Of a DNA stretch of 64,000 nt, positions 1 through 8,685 are shown in pieces. The position numbers and the translations under genes were made by a program. A model generated the notes under the pieces. It was not told where the DNA came from. It made no database searches and saw nothing but the letters and a program-made list of their open reading frames with translations. Numbering within the stretch: the first letter of the stretch is position 1; each line of letters starts with the position of its first letter. Source of the stretch: Streptomyces celluloflavus (GTDB taxonomy: Bacteria; Actinomycetota; Actinomycetes; Streptomycetales; Streptomycetaceae); assembly GCA_000720995.1 (NCBI GenBank), contig JOEL01000002.1, forward strand, positions 248,001 through 312,000, read 5' to 3'.

Positions 1-529
1 CCGCCACCGGGCCCACCAGGGTGTCCGACGGGGTGCGCACCCCGCCCGTCAGCACCACTGTCGGGGCCCCCGGGCGCGGCTCCGCGCCGCCGCTCGCCTC
101 GGCCCGCTGGGCGCCGTAGAACACATCGGCCACCCGCACCGAATTCGTCACCACCGTCAGCTCCGGCACCTCCAGCAGCTGCTGCGCCAGCGCGAACGCC
201 GTCGTGCCGCCCGCCAGCGCGATGGCGCTGCCCGGCGACGCCATCCGGGCCGCGGCCCTGGCGATGTCCTCCTTCGCGCTCAGCTCCAGCCCCGACTTCG
301 CCTCGAAACCGGGCTCGTGTGCGCTCGGTTCGCTCACCGGCACCGCGCCGCCGTGCACCTTCTCCAGCATGCCCTGGCGGGCCAGCGCGTCCAGATCGCG
401 ACGGACCGTCATGTCCGACACGCTGAGCCTGCGGGTCAGCTCATTGACCCGCACCCCGCCGCGCCGTCTGACCTCATCGAGGATCAGGGCCCGCCGCTGC
501 TCCGCGAGGAGGTTGTGGCTGTCGCTCAC
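1..529 (-). CDS. DeoR-family transcriptional regulator (3' end cut by window edge)
   Basis: This is the N-terminal 176 codons of a DeoR-type repressor; the remainder lies left of the window. Residues about 8-60 form the winged helix-turn-helix, with LILDEVRRRGGVRVNEL followed by the recognition-helix signature LSVSDMTVRRDLD. A linker (KVHGGAVPV) then leads into the sugar-phosphate-sensing DeoRC domain (LAGGTTAFALAQQL, VTNSVRVAD). DeoR regulators normally repress a neighbouring sugar or nucleoside catabolic operon and are released by a phosphorylated sugar. The target genes would be outside the window, so the ligand cannot be named. The GTG start at 529 is chosen because the reading begins MSDSHNLLAEQRR, as in the family, with a purine-rich GGAAGG upstream. 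It is divergent from the next gene across a 239-bp gap. Family call is firm; specificity is unknown. Confidence 0.88.
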   Translation of the reverse strand, partial: MSDSHNLLAEQRRALILDEVRRRGGVRVNELTRRLSVSDMTVRRDLDALARQGMLEKVHGGAVPVSEPSAHEPGFEAKSGLELSAKEDIARAAARMASPGSAIALAGGTTAFALAQQLLEVPELTVVTNSVRVADVFYGAQRAEASGGAEPRPGAPTVVLTGGVRTPSDTLVGPVA

Positions 530-768
530 CCCGGCCCGTCCCTTCCGCCCGGTCCGCGAGCCCGGGTCGTCCGTGCCGGCTTGCGCCCGCGATCACTGGT
601 GCCCTCATCCTCGCACGAGCCACCGACAGCGCGACGCGACCCGAATTGATGGCGTGAACGCGACAAGAATTTCACCGGCGGGGGGGTGGATGGATGTCCG
701 CCTGCGGGCAGGAGAGAATCTGACGGCCCGTCGCCGCACGGCGCCGCACGACAACGGGGGACACACCA

Positions 769-3165
769 GTGGAGACCGCGGACACCACACCGCACGCCCG
801 CCCGACGGACCGGGACGGCACGCCGCCCGGGCCCCAGGCCGCCGGACCGCGGCTCGCCCTGGAGCTGCTGGTGCACGGCGTCGGGGGCACCACCGCACAG
901 CAGATGCTCGGTGACCCGCGCGTCCAGCTGATCACCGGCGACGCCACCGCGGCCTGCTACCGCCGCACCGCGGACGTGGACGCCGAACAGCGGCCCGACG
1001 ACTACCACGGCGAACCGGTCCGCGAGGCGTACTGCTGGTCCAACCTCACCTCGGGCAACGGCGCCCGCGCCCTGTGGCTGATCCTGCTCCCCTTCATGGT
1101 CGCCAACCTCGCCCACTGGATGCGCCCCGCCGCCCCGCCCGACCACAAGGCCCAGCGGATCTACGACGTCCTGGTGCGCATCCTCGCGCTCACCCTCACC
1201 GTCCTGCTGACCGCCGCGGCCTGCGAGGTCGCCCTCGATCTGACGGCCTGGCAGTGCGCCGGCTCCGCGTACTGCGTCGCCGGGAAGTCCTGGCTGGGCT
1301 TCCTCAGTCCCGCCCACGGCGGCTGGTGGAGCGCCCCCGGCCGCCGCCTCGTGCTCGCCTCCGCGGTGCCGCTGCTGCTCGTCGGCCTGCTCTGGTGGCT
1401 CTCGCACCGCACCTGGAGCGCCTACGAATCCGCCTCACCGCCACCGCGCCGCCCCGGCGCCACCCGCGACCTCCCCGCCGACGAACGCACCGCGCTCGGC
1501 CTGGACGGCTTCTGGTACGGCCGCCGGCTCGTCGGCCGGCTGCGCGCCGCCCACACCGCGGCCGGCGTCCTGACCATCGCCGCCGCCCTGCTCGTCGCCA
1601 CCGCGCGGACCGACCGGCACGGTGGCGCGGGCACCGCCCTCGCCTTCACCGGCCAGGGCCTCACCGCCCTGGTCGTCCTGCTGGCCGCCACCACCCTGGT
1701 GATCGTCTGGCGCACCGCCCGCAGCGAGGCCGCCCGGGACGACGAATCCGACCTCCTGATCGTGCGGGCGCTGCCGTACGCCGCCCTCGCCGTGCTGGCC
1801 CTCACCGCCGTGCACACCGCCTGGGCGCGCCCCGGAGCCGACAGCGCGGGCCCGCTGCCCGGCGCCGGGACCTTCGGCGGTATCGCCGTCCTCCAGGGGG
1901 CCGTGGTCCTCGCGCTGGCCGTCACCGCCGGGTTCCTCCAGCGCGCCGCCCACAGCACGGCGCGCACCGCCCTGCGCGGGATGGCCGGACCGGCGGTCGC
2001 GCTGCTGTCCTGCGCCCTCGGCGGGGTGCTGACCGGGGGAGTGGCCGAGCGGTTCGCGGACTGGCTGGACCGCGGTGCGACCCCCGGCCAGGCGTACGCC
2101 CCCATGGCGGGCCCGCCGGTCCTGCTGTCCTGGCAGGCGTCGGTCATCCCCGCCCTGCTGGTCGTGGTCGCCGTCGTCGCGGCGCTCGCCGCGGTCCGGG
2201 CGACCGTCGTCCGTGACCGGATCGCCAAGGACATCCCCGGGCTCTACGACCCCAAGGAACGCCCCGACGCCTGGCGAACGAAGCGGATCGCCACGGTCAT
2301 CGCCCGTGCCGGCCTGACCGACGCGGCCCCCGTCCTGGTCGCCGCCACCGCCGTCGTCACCCTCGTCCTGGGCGCCGGCGCGGTGGCCGGTGCCTGGCTC
2401 ACCGGCCATGCGCCCGGCCGCGCCACCGACCACGCGGCGCCCGTCGTGCACGCCGCCGCGGCCACCGCCGAGGCACTCGGCTCCTGGCTGATGGGCGCCG
2501 GCGTGCTGCTGCTCGTCGCCACGGGCCGGCGCGCCTACCGCGACCTCTCCGCGCGCCGCACCATCGGCATCCTCTGGGACGTCGGCACCTTCTGGCCGCG
2601 CGCCGCCCACCCCTTCGCGCCCCCCTGCTACGCCGAACGGGCCGTCCCCGACCTCACCTGGCGGATGGCCACCTGGACCGAGCGGTTCGACGGCCGCCTG
2701 GTGCTCTCCGGGCACTCCCAGGGCAGCGTGCTGGCGGCGGCCGCCGTCTGGCAGCTGGACCCGGTGACCCGCAGCCGGGTCGCGCTGCTCACCTACGGCT
2801 GCCCGCTGGAACGCCTCTACGGACGCTGGTTCCCCGCCTACTTCGGCCCGCCCGCGCTCGCCGGACTGCACCGTCAGATGGACGACTGGCGCAATCTGTG
2901 GCGCCTCACCGACCCCATCGGCGGCCCGATCCGGCTCGTCTGCGAGGACGGCCGGCGGATCGACTGCGGCCCGCTGCGCGACCCGCTCGCCTTCGGCCGC
3001 ACCCTGTACCACCCGCTGCCCGCCCAGATCCTGGGCCACGGCGACTACCAGGCCGACCCGGTCTTCGACAAGGTACGGGCCGAACTGATCGCCCGGCTCG
3101 GTCCGGCCGACCGCCACCCGAGGCCCGTGCCCGCTCAGGGCGGCTCGGGCAGATCCCCGGCGTAG
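769..3165 (+). CDS. Large membrane protein with alpha/beta-hydrolase (lipase-like) halves
   Basis: A 798-aa protein starting at GTG 769 behind a GGGGGA ribosome site. Near the N-terminus (H36) is an HGVGGT segment typical of the oxyanion-hole strand of lipases. The middle, about residues 95-600, carries many hydrophobic segments (for example around 1075-1120, 1180-1230, 1360-1400 and 1900-1940 in base positions). Near residue 650 is the nucleophile elbow GHSQGS, followed by soluble sequence with an HGDYQ element near residue 755 that could supply the catalytic His. The hydrolase fold therefore seems split by a membrane block. Similar proteins are common in Streptomyces and are usually left as integral membrane proteins. 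Substrate unknown; lipid ester hydrolysis at the membrane is an inference. Its end overlaps the convergent downstream gene by 31 bp. Confidence 0.7.
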   Translation: METADTTPHARPTDRDGTPPGPQAAGPRLALELLVHGVGGTTAQQMLGDPRVQLITGDATAACYRRTADVDAEQRPDDYHGEPVREAYCWSNLTSGNGARALWLILLPFMVANLAHWMRPAAPPDHKAQRIYDVLVRILALTLTVLLTAAACEVALDLTAWQCAGSAYCVAGKSWLGFLSPAHGGWWSAPGRRLVLASAVPLLLVGLLWWLSHRTWSAYESASPPPRRPGATRDLPADERTALGLDGFWYGRRLVGRLRAAHTAAGVLTIAAALLVATARTDRHGGAGTALAFTGQGLTALVVLLAATTLVIVWRTARSEAARDDESDLLIVRALPYAALAVLALTAVHTAWARPGADSAGPLPGAGTFGGIAVLQGAVVLALAVTAGFLQRAAHSTARTALRGMAGPAVALLSCALGGVLTGGVAERFADWLDRGATPGQAYAPMAGPPVLLSWQASVIPALLVVVAVVAALAAVRATVVRDRIAKDIPGLYDPKERPDAWRTKRIATVIARAGLTDAAPVLVAATAVVTLVLGAGAVAGAWLTGHAPGRATDHAAPVVHAAAATAEALGSWLMGAGVLLLVATGRRAYRDLSARRTIGILWDVGTFWPRAAHPFAPPCYAERAVPDLTWRMATWTERFDGRLVLSGHSQGSVLAAAAVWQLDPVTRSRVALLTYGCPLERLYGRWFPAYFGPPALAGLHRQMDDWRNLWRLTDPIGGPIRLVCEDGRRIDCGPLRDPLAFGRTLYHPLPAQILGHGDYQADPVFDKVRAELIARLGPADRHPRPVPAQGGSGRSPA

Positions 3166-5591
3166 AGCAGCGTCAGGTCGTCGGTGCTCGGGTCGGCGAC
3201 CTGCGCGATCCGGCCCGCGTGCCGCTCGACCATCGCCTCGAACGTCTGCCGGGCGGTACGGCCGTTGCCGAACGTGGGGCCCTTGGGGAGCGCCGTGAAG
3301 TACGTCAGCAGCGCCTCCCCGGTCCCCTCGGCGAGGCGGTACTCATGCTCCTCGCCCTGCTGCTCGACGATCCGCAGCAGCTCCTCGGGCGCGTAGTCGC
3401 CGAACGTGATGGTCCGTGAGAAGCGGGAGGCCACACCCGGATTGACCGCCAGGAAGCGCGCCATCTCGACGGTGTAGCCCGCCACGATCACCACCACCGC
3501 GTCCCGGTGGTCCTCCATCAGCTTCACCAGCGTGTCGATGGCCTCCCGCCCGAAGTCCCGCCCGGAGTCCTCCGGGGAGAGGGCGTACGCCTCGTCGACG
3601 AAGAGCACTCCGCCACGCGCCCGGTCGAACGCCTCCTGGGTGCGGATCGCCGTCGACCCGATGTGCTCGCCCACCAGGTCCACCCGCGACACCTCGACCA
3701 GATGCCCGCTCTCCAGCACCCCCAGCGCGGCCAGGATCTCGCCGTACAGCCGGGCGACGGTCGTCTTGCCGGTACCGGGGGAGCCGGTGAAGACCAGATG
3801 GCGGCGGACCGAGGCGGCCTTCAGGCCCGCCTCCTGGCGCCGGCGCCCCACCTCGATCATGTTGATCAGGCTGCGTACCTCACGCTTGACGCTGTCCAGC
3901 CCGACCAGGGTGTCCAGTTCGCCCAGCACCTCCTCGGAGGGCCGGGCGGCGGCCGGCTCGGCGGCGCCCGCGGCGGGCGGCGGCGCGCTCCGCTCCGGGA
4001 CCGCGCCCGGCGCGGGGACGCCGCCCAGCAGCCCGGCCGTCCGCGTCACCTGCCCTGCCGTGGGCGCCGCTATCGCCCCGGTGGCCGGCGTCTGCGTGGC
4101 CCGGCTCTCGTCGCTGGTGCAGTCCTGGACCAGCGGCCCGCCGCCGTCGCCCGCCGCGAAGCCGCCGTCCGCGAACTCGTAGCCGCCACGCGCGCACCGC
4201 TCCGTACGGCACCGCGTCAGCGTCGTCCGGCATCCGTCGATCACATGGAAGCCGAACCCCGAACTGCCGGTGACCCGGCAGCCGTGGAAGGTGCCGCGGC
4301 CCTCCGCGGAGACGTAGAACCCGGCCTCGGCCGGTGAACTGACCGTGCAGCCCTCGATGGTGGGGTCGGCGCCCTTGGTGACGATCACGCCGGTCTGCGC
4401 GCCGTCGATGGTGCAGTTGGCGAGCGTGCCGCCGCTGCCGTGGTCGCGGAACCATGCACCGGTCGCGGCCTCCCGGATGCGGCAGTCGTCCAGCTGCACG
4501 GTCGCGCCGTCGCTCACCGACACCGCGGTGTTGCGGACCTGGGAGAGATCGCAGTCCACCACATCGGCGCGCGAGCCCCGGTCCAGGACGAACAGCGCGT
4601 CCGGCACGTCGTGCACCCGCGTCGCGTCCAGCACCGCGGTCGCGCCGTCGCTCACCCACACCGCCGGATAGTCGCCCGTACTGTCGTGGATCTCGCACCG
4701 GTTGGCGTCCACCCGGGTGCCCGGATCCCATACGGACAGGCCGTTGCGGCCGAAGTGCCGCACCGTACTGCGGGTCAGCGTCAGCACCGACCGGGAGCGC
4801 AGGTCGATCGCGTTCTCCGGGATGTCGTGGATGGCGCAGTCGGCAAGGGTGAGCACCGCGTCGGTGTCCAGCGTGATGCCGTCGGCCGCGGTGCGGTGCA
4901 CCGTGCAGTCGGTGAGCTGGCCCGTGGCCCGCGCCGCCACCTGCACCCCCGCGCCCTTGATCTCGTACAGCTCGCAGCCCACCGCCTCGACCGCGGTGCC
5001 CTCGCCGGTCAGCGACAGACCGGCGCCGGAGGCGTGGTGGATCCGGCAGTTCTCCAGCCGCGGCCGGGCCCCGCCGCGCACCGCCACCCCGGACTGCCCG
5101 GCGGCCAGCACCTCGCAGCCCTCGAAGATCCCGCCGGCGCCGTCCAGGATGCTGATGCCCACCCCGCCCGGGTTGTCGACCGTGCAGCGGCGCACCGTCG
5201 GCCGGGCGCCGCCGCGCACCTCGATACCGGACGCGGACCGGGTCACCACCCGCAGATCGGACAGCTCCGGGGCGCCGTCCTCCACCAGCAGCGCGGGCGA
5301 GGCCGAATCCGTCGCCTCCAGATGCAGATCGTGGACGGTGGCCGAGGCCCGGATCGTCAGCGCGACACCGTCGGCCGGCGCGATCCGCACCGAACCGCGC
5401 GCCCCGTCCGCCCCGCGCAGCGTCACCGCGCGCACCAGCACCAGATTCTCGCGGTAGGTGCCCGCCGGGACGGTCAGCACATCACCGTCCCCTGCGGCCT
5501 CCAGCGCGGCGGCGAGCGAGCTGTACTCCCCCGTACGGCGCCGCCAACGCGACGTTCCGGAGTGCGTCACCTGGACCGAGCCCTGTGCCAT
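3135..5591 (-). CDS. Right-handed beta-helix repeat protein fused to CbxX/CfqX-type AAA+ ATPase
   Basis: An 818-aa fusion. Residues about 20-480 are a parallel beta-helix of repeated 20-25-residue rungs (phrases such as GGARPTVRRCTVDN, GGARPRLENCRIHH), of the pectate-lyase/NosD type. An Ala/Pro-rich linker follows. Residues about 545-818 are an AAA+ module with Walker A GSPGTGKTT (near residue 605), Walker B VLFVDEAYAL and the second-region motif VNPGVASRFSRTI. The AAA part is related to CbxX/CfqX and to the EccA ATPase of type VII secretion. A chaperone or remodelling role with the beta-helix as substrate-recognition arm is inferred. The ATG at 5591 is preferred over an upstream in-frame start at 5702 because MAQGSVQVT begins the family-like sequence and has GAGGTGGGGA upstream. 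No other secretion gene is adjacent. Confidence 0.85.
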   Translation of the reverse strand: MAQGSVQVTHSGTSRWRRRTGEYSSLAAALEAAGDGDVLTVPAGTYRENLVLVRAVTLRGADGARGSVRIAPADGVALTIRASATVHDLHLEATDSASPALLVEDGAPELSDLRVVTRSASGIEVRGGARPTVRRCTVDNPGGVGISILDGAGGIFEGCEVLAAGQSGVAVRGGARPRLENCRIHHASGAGLSLTGEGTAVEAVGCELYEIKGAGVQVAARATGQLTDCTVHRTAADGITLDTDAVLTLADCAIHDIPENAIDLRSRSVLTLTRSTVRHFGRNGLSVWDPGTRVDANRCEIHDSTGDYPAVWVSDGATAVLDATRVHDVPDALFVLDRGSRADVVDCDLSQVRNTAVSVSDGATVQLDDCRIREAATGAWFRDHGSGGTLANCTIDGAQTGVIVTKGADPTIEGCTVSSPAEAGFYVSAEGRGTFHGCRVTGSSGFGFHVIDGCRTTLTRCRTERCARGGYEFADGGFAAGDGGGPLVQDCTSDESRATQTPATGAIAAPTAGQVTRTAGLLGGVPAPGAVPERSAPPPAAGAAEPAAARPSEEVLGELDTLVGLDSVKREVRSLINMIEVGRRRQEAGLKAASVRRHLVFTGSPGTGKTTVARLYGEILAALGVLESGHLVEVSRVDLVGEHIGSTAIRTQEAFDRARGGVLFVDEAYALSPEDSGRDFGREAIDTLVKLMEDHRDAVVVIVAGYTVEMARFLAVNPGVASRFSRTITFGDYAPEELLRIVEQQGEEHEYRLAEGTGEALLTYFTALPKGPTFGNGRTARQTFEAMVERHAGRIAQVADPSTDDLTLLYAGDLPEPP

Positions 5592-5747
5592 GGCGCTGTC
5601 GTGTCCCCACCTCGTACGGCTGTTGCCGGCCCGGCAGCCGTACGTCCGCGGATGTCCGCGGCCGGCTCTGCGGGGCCCCAGCCAGGAGGCTGGCTGCACC
5701 ACCGTAGCGCGCCCGGCGGGCGGGAGTTGACATGGTCAGCCGGACGG

Positions 5748-6362
5748 TCAGCTGCCCGCCCCGGCCCGCCCCCAGTCCTGGCCCGCGCGCTCCCACGCGA
5801 GGTCCCAGCGGCGGTGACGACGCACCGTCAGCCGCCGCACGGCCAGCCGCCGGCCGCCCCCGATCAGGCATCCGGCGGCCGCCGCGGCGCCCAGCCCCGC
5901 CAGCGCCGCGTGGGTGGCGGCGGTGCCGTCGTCCATCGGCGGCGGCAGCACCAGCCCCCGGCCGTCGGCCCAGATCCGGAACCGTTCACCGGGCCGCAGC
6001 GCACGCGGCGCGGCGATCCGCCCCGTGTGCGCGCTGCCGTCCCGCGCCGTCCAGCTGGCGACCACCCGCGGCTGCCCCGCGTGCGACGACGGGGTCTCCG
6101 GATCCGGGCCGAGCGGGGTCCGGGAGGCCGGCCGCTCGACCGTGGCCCACACCGGGTGCCGCGTTTCGCGCTGGATCCGTACGCCCTCCAGCAGCGTGCC
6201 GTACGCGGCCCGGCCGGCGTACCAGCCCGCGGCGGGCGTCCCCAGCACCATCAGGAGGACGGCGGCCAGCGCCAGCCACGCCTCGATCCGGTCGGTCCGG
6301 CGCCACAGCGGATTGCGCCGCCAGCGCCACAGCCCCGTCACCAGCCCGGTCATCGCCCGCAC
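5748..6362 (-). CDS. Rv1733c-like membrane protein
   Basis: A 204-aa protein with two predicted membrane helices: about residues 28-50 (AWLALAAVLLMVLGTPAAGW) and about 150-170 (ALAGLGAAAAAGCLIGG). Between them is an extracytoplasmic domain of about 95 residues containing VVASWTARDGS and PGERFRIWADG. This two-helix arrangement with a WxxxDG-type loop matches the Rv1733c family of actinobacterial membrane proteins, whose molecular function is not established. The GTG at 6362 is chosen because a near-perfect AAGGAGGT lies six bases upstream; an in-frame ATG three codons later is the alternative. The gene stands alone between two unrelated genes on the same strand. Confidence 0.72.
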   Translation of the reverse strand: MRAMTGLVTGLWRWRRNPLWRRTDRIEAWLALAAVLLMVLGTPAAGWYAGRAAYGTLLEGVRIQRETRHPVWATVERPASRTPLGPDPETPSSHAGQPRVVASWTARDGSAHTGRIAAPRALRPGERFRIWADGRGLVLPPPMDDGTAATHAALAGLGAAAAAGCLIGGGRRLAVRRLTVRRHRRWDLAWERAGQDWGRAGAGS

Positions 6363-6572
6363 CGCCGCACCTCCTTCTCCGGTTCCGTACCTACCTCATC
6401 GGGTGGAACCCGTGGGGGAGTTACGTAAAGAGAGAGCAACGTCACGTCGTGCGCGGGGGCGGCGGCGGGTGCCCGTACTGTGTCCTTCCTGCCTCACCCG
6501 GGTGGCAACTCCGTTGAGAGGAAGGCGGGTTGAGGGCACAGTGGCATGCCGGAAGGCCGCGCCGTCCGGCGG

Positions 6573-7151
6573 TCAGCGCAGCCGTACGGCCAGCGTCACC
6601 ACCGTGCCGACCGCTCCGGCGGCGGTGCCCGCAGCGCCCGCCTCGACCGGACCGGCGGCGACCGCGAACCGGTCCGCCACCAGCCGCGCCAGCCACAGCC
6701 CGCGCCCCTGCGGCGCACCGTCGAGGCCGGGCAGCAGCTCGGGGATCACCGCTTCGCTGAACCCGGGGCCGGCGTCGCTGATCCGGCACTCCAGCTCATC
6801 GCCCACCCGCCGCAGCTCCAGCCGCCCCGAACCGCCGGCATGCTCCACGGCGTTCCCGGCGATCTCGTCGACGGCCAGCACGAACTCACCCCGCCGCGGC
6901 TCGACCAGCCCCTCGCGGACCGCGCACTCCTCCACCAGCAGCCGCAGCTGGGGCAGCAGCCGGGCGGTGAAGCGGCGCCGCAGCAGCGGGCGGCAGGGCG
7001 CCTCGGCCGGCGTCCCGGCGGGCCGGGCCGGATCGGGGTGCGCCACCGCCGCACCACCTCCGTCGGGGCGCGCCACCGGGCGGTCCCCGGGCCGCGGATG
7101 CGGGACGGGGATGAGGTGGACGCTCCTGGTGTTCCTCGCAGCCATCGACAC
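6573..7151 (-). CDS. RsbW/SpoIIAB-like ATP-binding (anti-sigma-type) protein
   Basis: A 192-aa protein whose C-terminal 130 residues form a GHKL/HATPase_c fold: N-box VDEIAGNAVEHAGG, G1 box ISDAGPGF and G2 region GRGLWLARLVAD. The basic, proline-rich N-terminal 55 residues have no recognised domain. Stand-alone GHKL proteins of this size in Streptomyces act as serine kinases or anti-sigma factors that bind a partner sigma factor or anti-anti-sigma protein. No such partner is encoded next to it, so its target is unknown. The start could be GTG 7151 or the ATG at 7145; both give the same domain. The 210 bp between its stop and the next minus-strand gene contain no convincing coding sequence. 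Confidence 0.8.
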   Translation of the reverse strand: MSMAARNTRSVHLIPVPHPRPGDRPVARPDGGGAAVAHPDPARPAGTPAEAPCRPLLRRRFTARLLPQLRLLVEECAVREGLVEPRRGEFVLAVDEIAGNAVEHAGGSGRLELRRVGDELECRISDAGPGFSEAVIPELLPGLDGAPQGRGLWLARLVADRFAVAAGPVEAGAAGTAAGAVGTVVTLAVRLR

Positions 7152-7294
7152 GCGGCTCTCTGTCTCCCCGTCGGCCTCTCCCGTAGGCGGCGCCGGACGC
7201 TCACTGCCAGGCGGCCGGTAGACCGGGCCACAAGGGGTCCGGCGGCCGCCGCGAGCGCCCTCGGCGCGGCCACGGCGGGGGCCGCGCCGGCCCG

Positions 7295-7642
7295 TCAGCC
7301 GAGTATCCCGAACGGGTCGCCGACAGGGATGGTGCCGATCTCACGAGGGATCAGAATCTGGCCGAAGACCCACTGGTCACCGGAGCGCCGGCGCCCCGGG
7401 AGAGTGCGGCGCGGCTCCGCGCCGCGCCCGGCCGCGCACCGGCCGGCAGTGGCGATCACGCAGCGTGCGCCGGGTCCGGCGGCCCGGCCGGCCACCTCGC
7501 GGCACCGGACCCGGTGCCGGTCCTGCGTCGCCCGGGGCGCGGTGCCGCCCATCACCACATTGGGCCGGAAACGGTTCCTCGGCGGCGCGTCCCGGACGGC
7601 GGGACCGGCGTCGTCGCGGAGCGGTGAGACGTACCGGCCGGG
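7295..7642 (-). pseudogene. Remnant of a MOSC-domain protein (C-terminal half only)
   Basis: No intact gene occupies 7152-7973, but the minus strand reads a recognisable C-terminal MOSC beta-barrel ending at a stop at 7295. Three landmarks fit the family: RFRPNVV at the start of the fragment, a central RCVIAT strand, and a terminal WVFGQILIPREIGTIPVGDP that matches the family's closing GQNL-type strand and VGD turn. The N-terminal MOSC_N part and a plausible start are missing, and the middle is arginine-rich out-of-character sequence. MOSC proteins normally handle sulfur bound to molybdenum cofactor or related substrates. The identification rests on motif memory, not on an alignment. The rest of the 820-bp interval (7152-7294 and 7643-7973) holds nothing I can support. 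Confidence 0.5.
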
Positions 7643-7973
7643 TCCGGCCTCGTTCCGTCGGGACCACCCCCGGGTCCCGGGCGCCGTGACCATCAGCGGC
7701 TCCCTGCCGGGCGCGGCCCGGCCGGAGGGCGTCGCCCGTGAGCCCCCCGGCACGGACGAACGACGACTCCGGCCCCGGCCGTTGGATGCGCGGCCCGCGC
7801 TCGGTGGCCGCCCGCGACCACCGTCTCCCCGGCGGGCCTCACTGCTCCCCGGCCGCCTCGCTGGGACCGGCCCCGCGGCGGATGCGACCGGGCGCGGCGG
7901 GGCCGGTCGCGGTGCGGGCCCGGACCTGCGGCCGGCCGGCCGGTCGGGCCGGACAGTTGGCCGGCCGGCCGGA

Positions 7974-8432
7974 TCAGTACCCGCGCGGGTACTGGCGGCC
8001 GTACGGGTCGTCGTACGGAGCCGGGGGCCGCGGCGCGACCGGCGCGGCCGGACGCATCGCCTCGTACCCCGTGCCCGAGGCGGAGCGCTGGGGCTGCGGC
8101 GGCTGCGGGGCGGGATAGCCCCGGGTACCGGCCTGCTGCGGGATGTACGGCGCCGGAGTCTGCTGGAGCGGGGCGACCGGCTGCGCGGCCGCACCGGGAT
8201 AGCCCTGGCCCGGCGAGGGCGGAGACGGGGACGGGGCGGCGGGGAGCGCCGGCAGTGCCGAGGGCAGCGCCGGCAGATAGGACGAGCCGGTGTCGTACGC
8301 GGGCGGGGTGACCCGGATCGGGGCGATCTGCGGGGTACCGCGCTCCGCGACGAGGCTGTCGTAGATCGGGGTGTCCGGGAAGGAGGGCGAAGCGTAGTAG
8401 CCGCCGCCGTAGGTAGAGCGGGGGGAGGTCAT
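7974..8432 (-). CDS. DUF6643-like proline-rich Streptomyces protein
   Basis: A 152-aa protein beginning MTSPRSTYGGGYYASPSFPD, with a conserved-looking N-terminus (PIYDSLVAERGTPQIAPIRV) and a low-complexity Pro/Ala/Gln/Tyr-rich remainder. This pattern is a widely conserved Streptomyces hypothetical family (DUF6643 as I recall it). No enzyme motif, signal peptide or membrane helix is visible. The ATG at 8432 is chosen over an in-frame upstream start at 8708 because the sequence before it has no protein character. An AAGAGG lies unusually close to the ATG, with only one base between. Divergent from the TerD gene, with about 250 bp of shared promoter region. Function unknown. Confidence 0.7.
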   Translation of the reverse strand: MTSPRSTYGGGYYASPSFPDTPIYDSLVAERGTPQIAPIRVTPPAYDTGSSYLPALPSALPALPAAPSPSPPSPGQGYPGAAAQPVAPLQQTPAPYIPQQAGTRGYPAPQPPQPQRSASGTGYEAMRPAAPVAPRPPAPYDDPYGRQYPRGY

Positions 8433-8685
8433 ACCTCTTAAGTTAAGCCCACGATGTGTCGATTGGGGAGCCGGGCAAGGGGGTTCTTTCGCGTGTTGCG
8501 AGGGGCTCCGCGTCCACAATGTGAGCGAACTTACGGAAATCGGTCGCGAACGCCCGTATGGATCGTGTAAAGGCAGGACTTCTCGCAGGTGAACGAGGGG
8601 CGTTCGGGGCGCCCTGGGCCAAGTAGGTTGGGGGGGTGCCACGCTGACGGGGCGGCGCATACGAGGGGACGAGGAAGGCGCGGCG

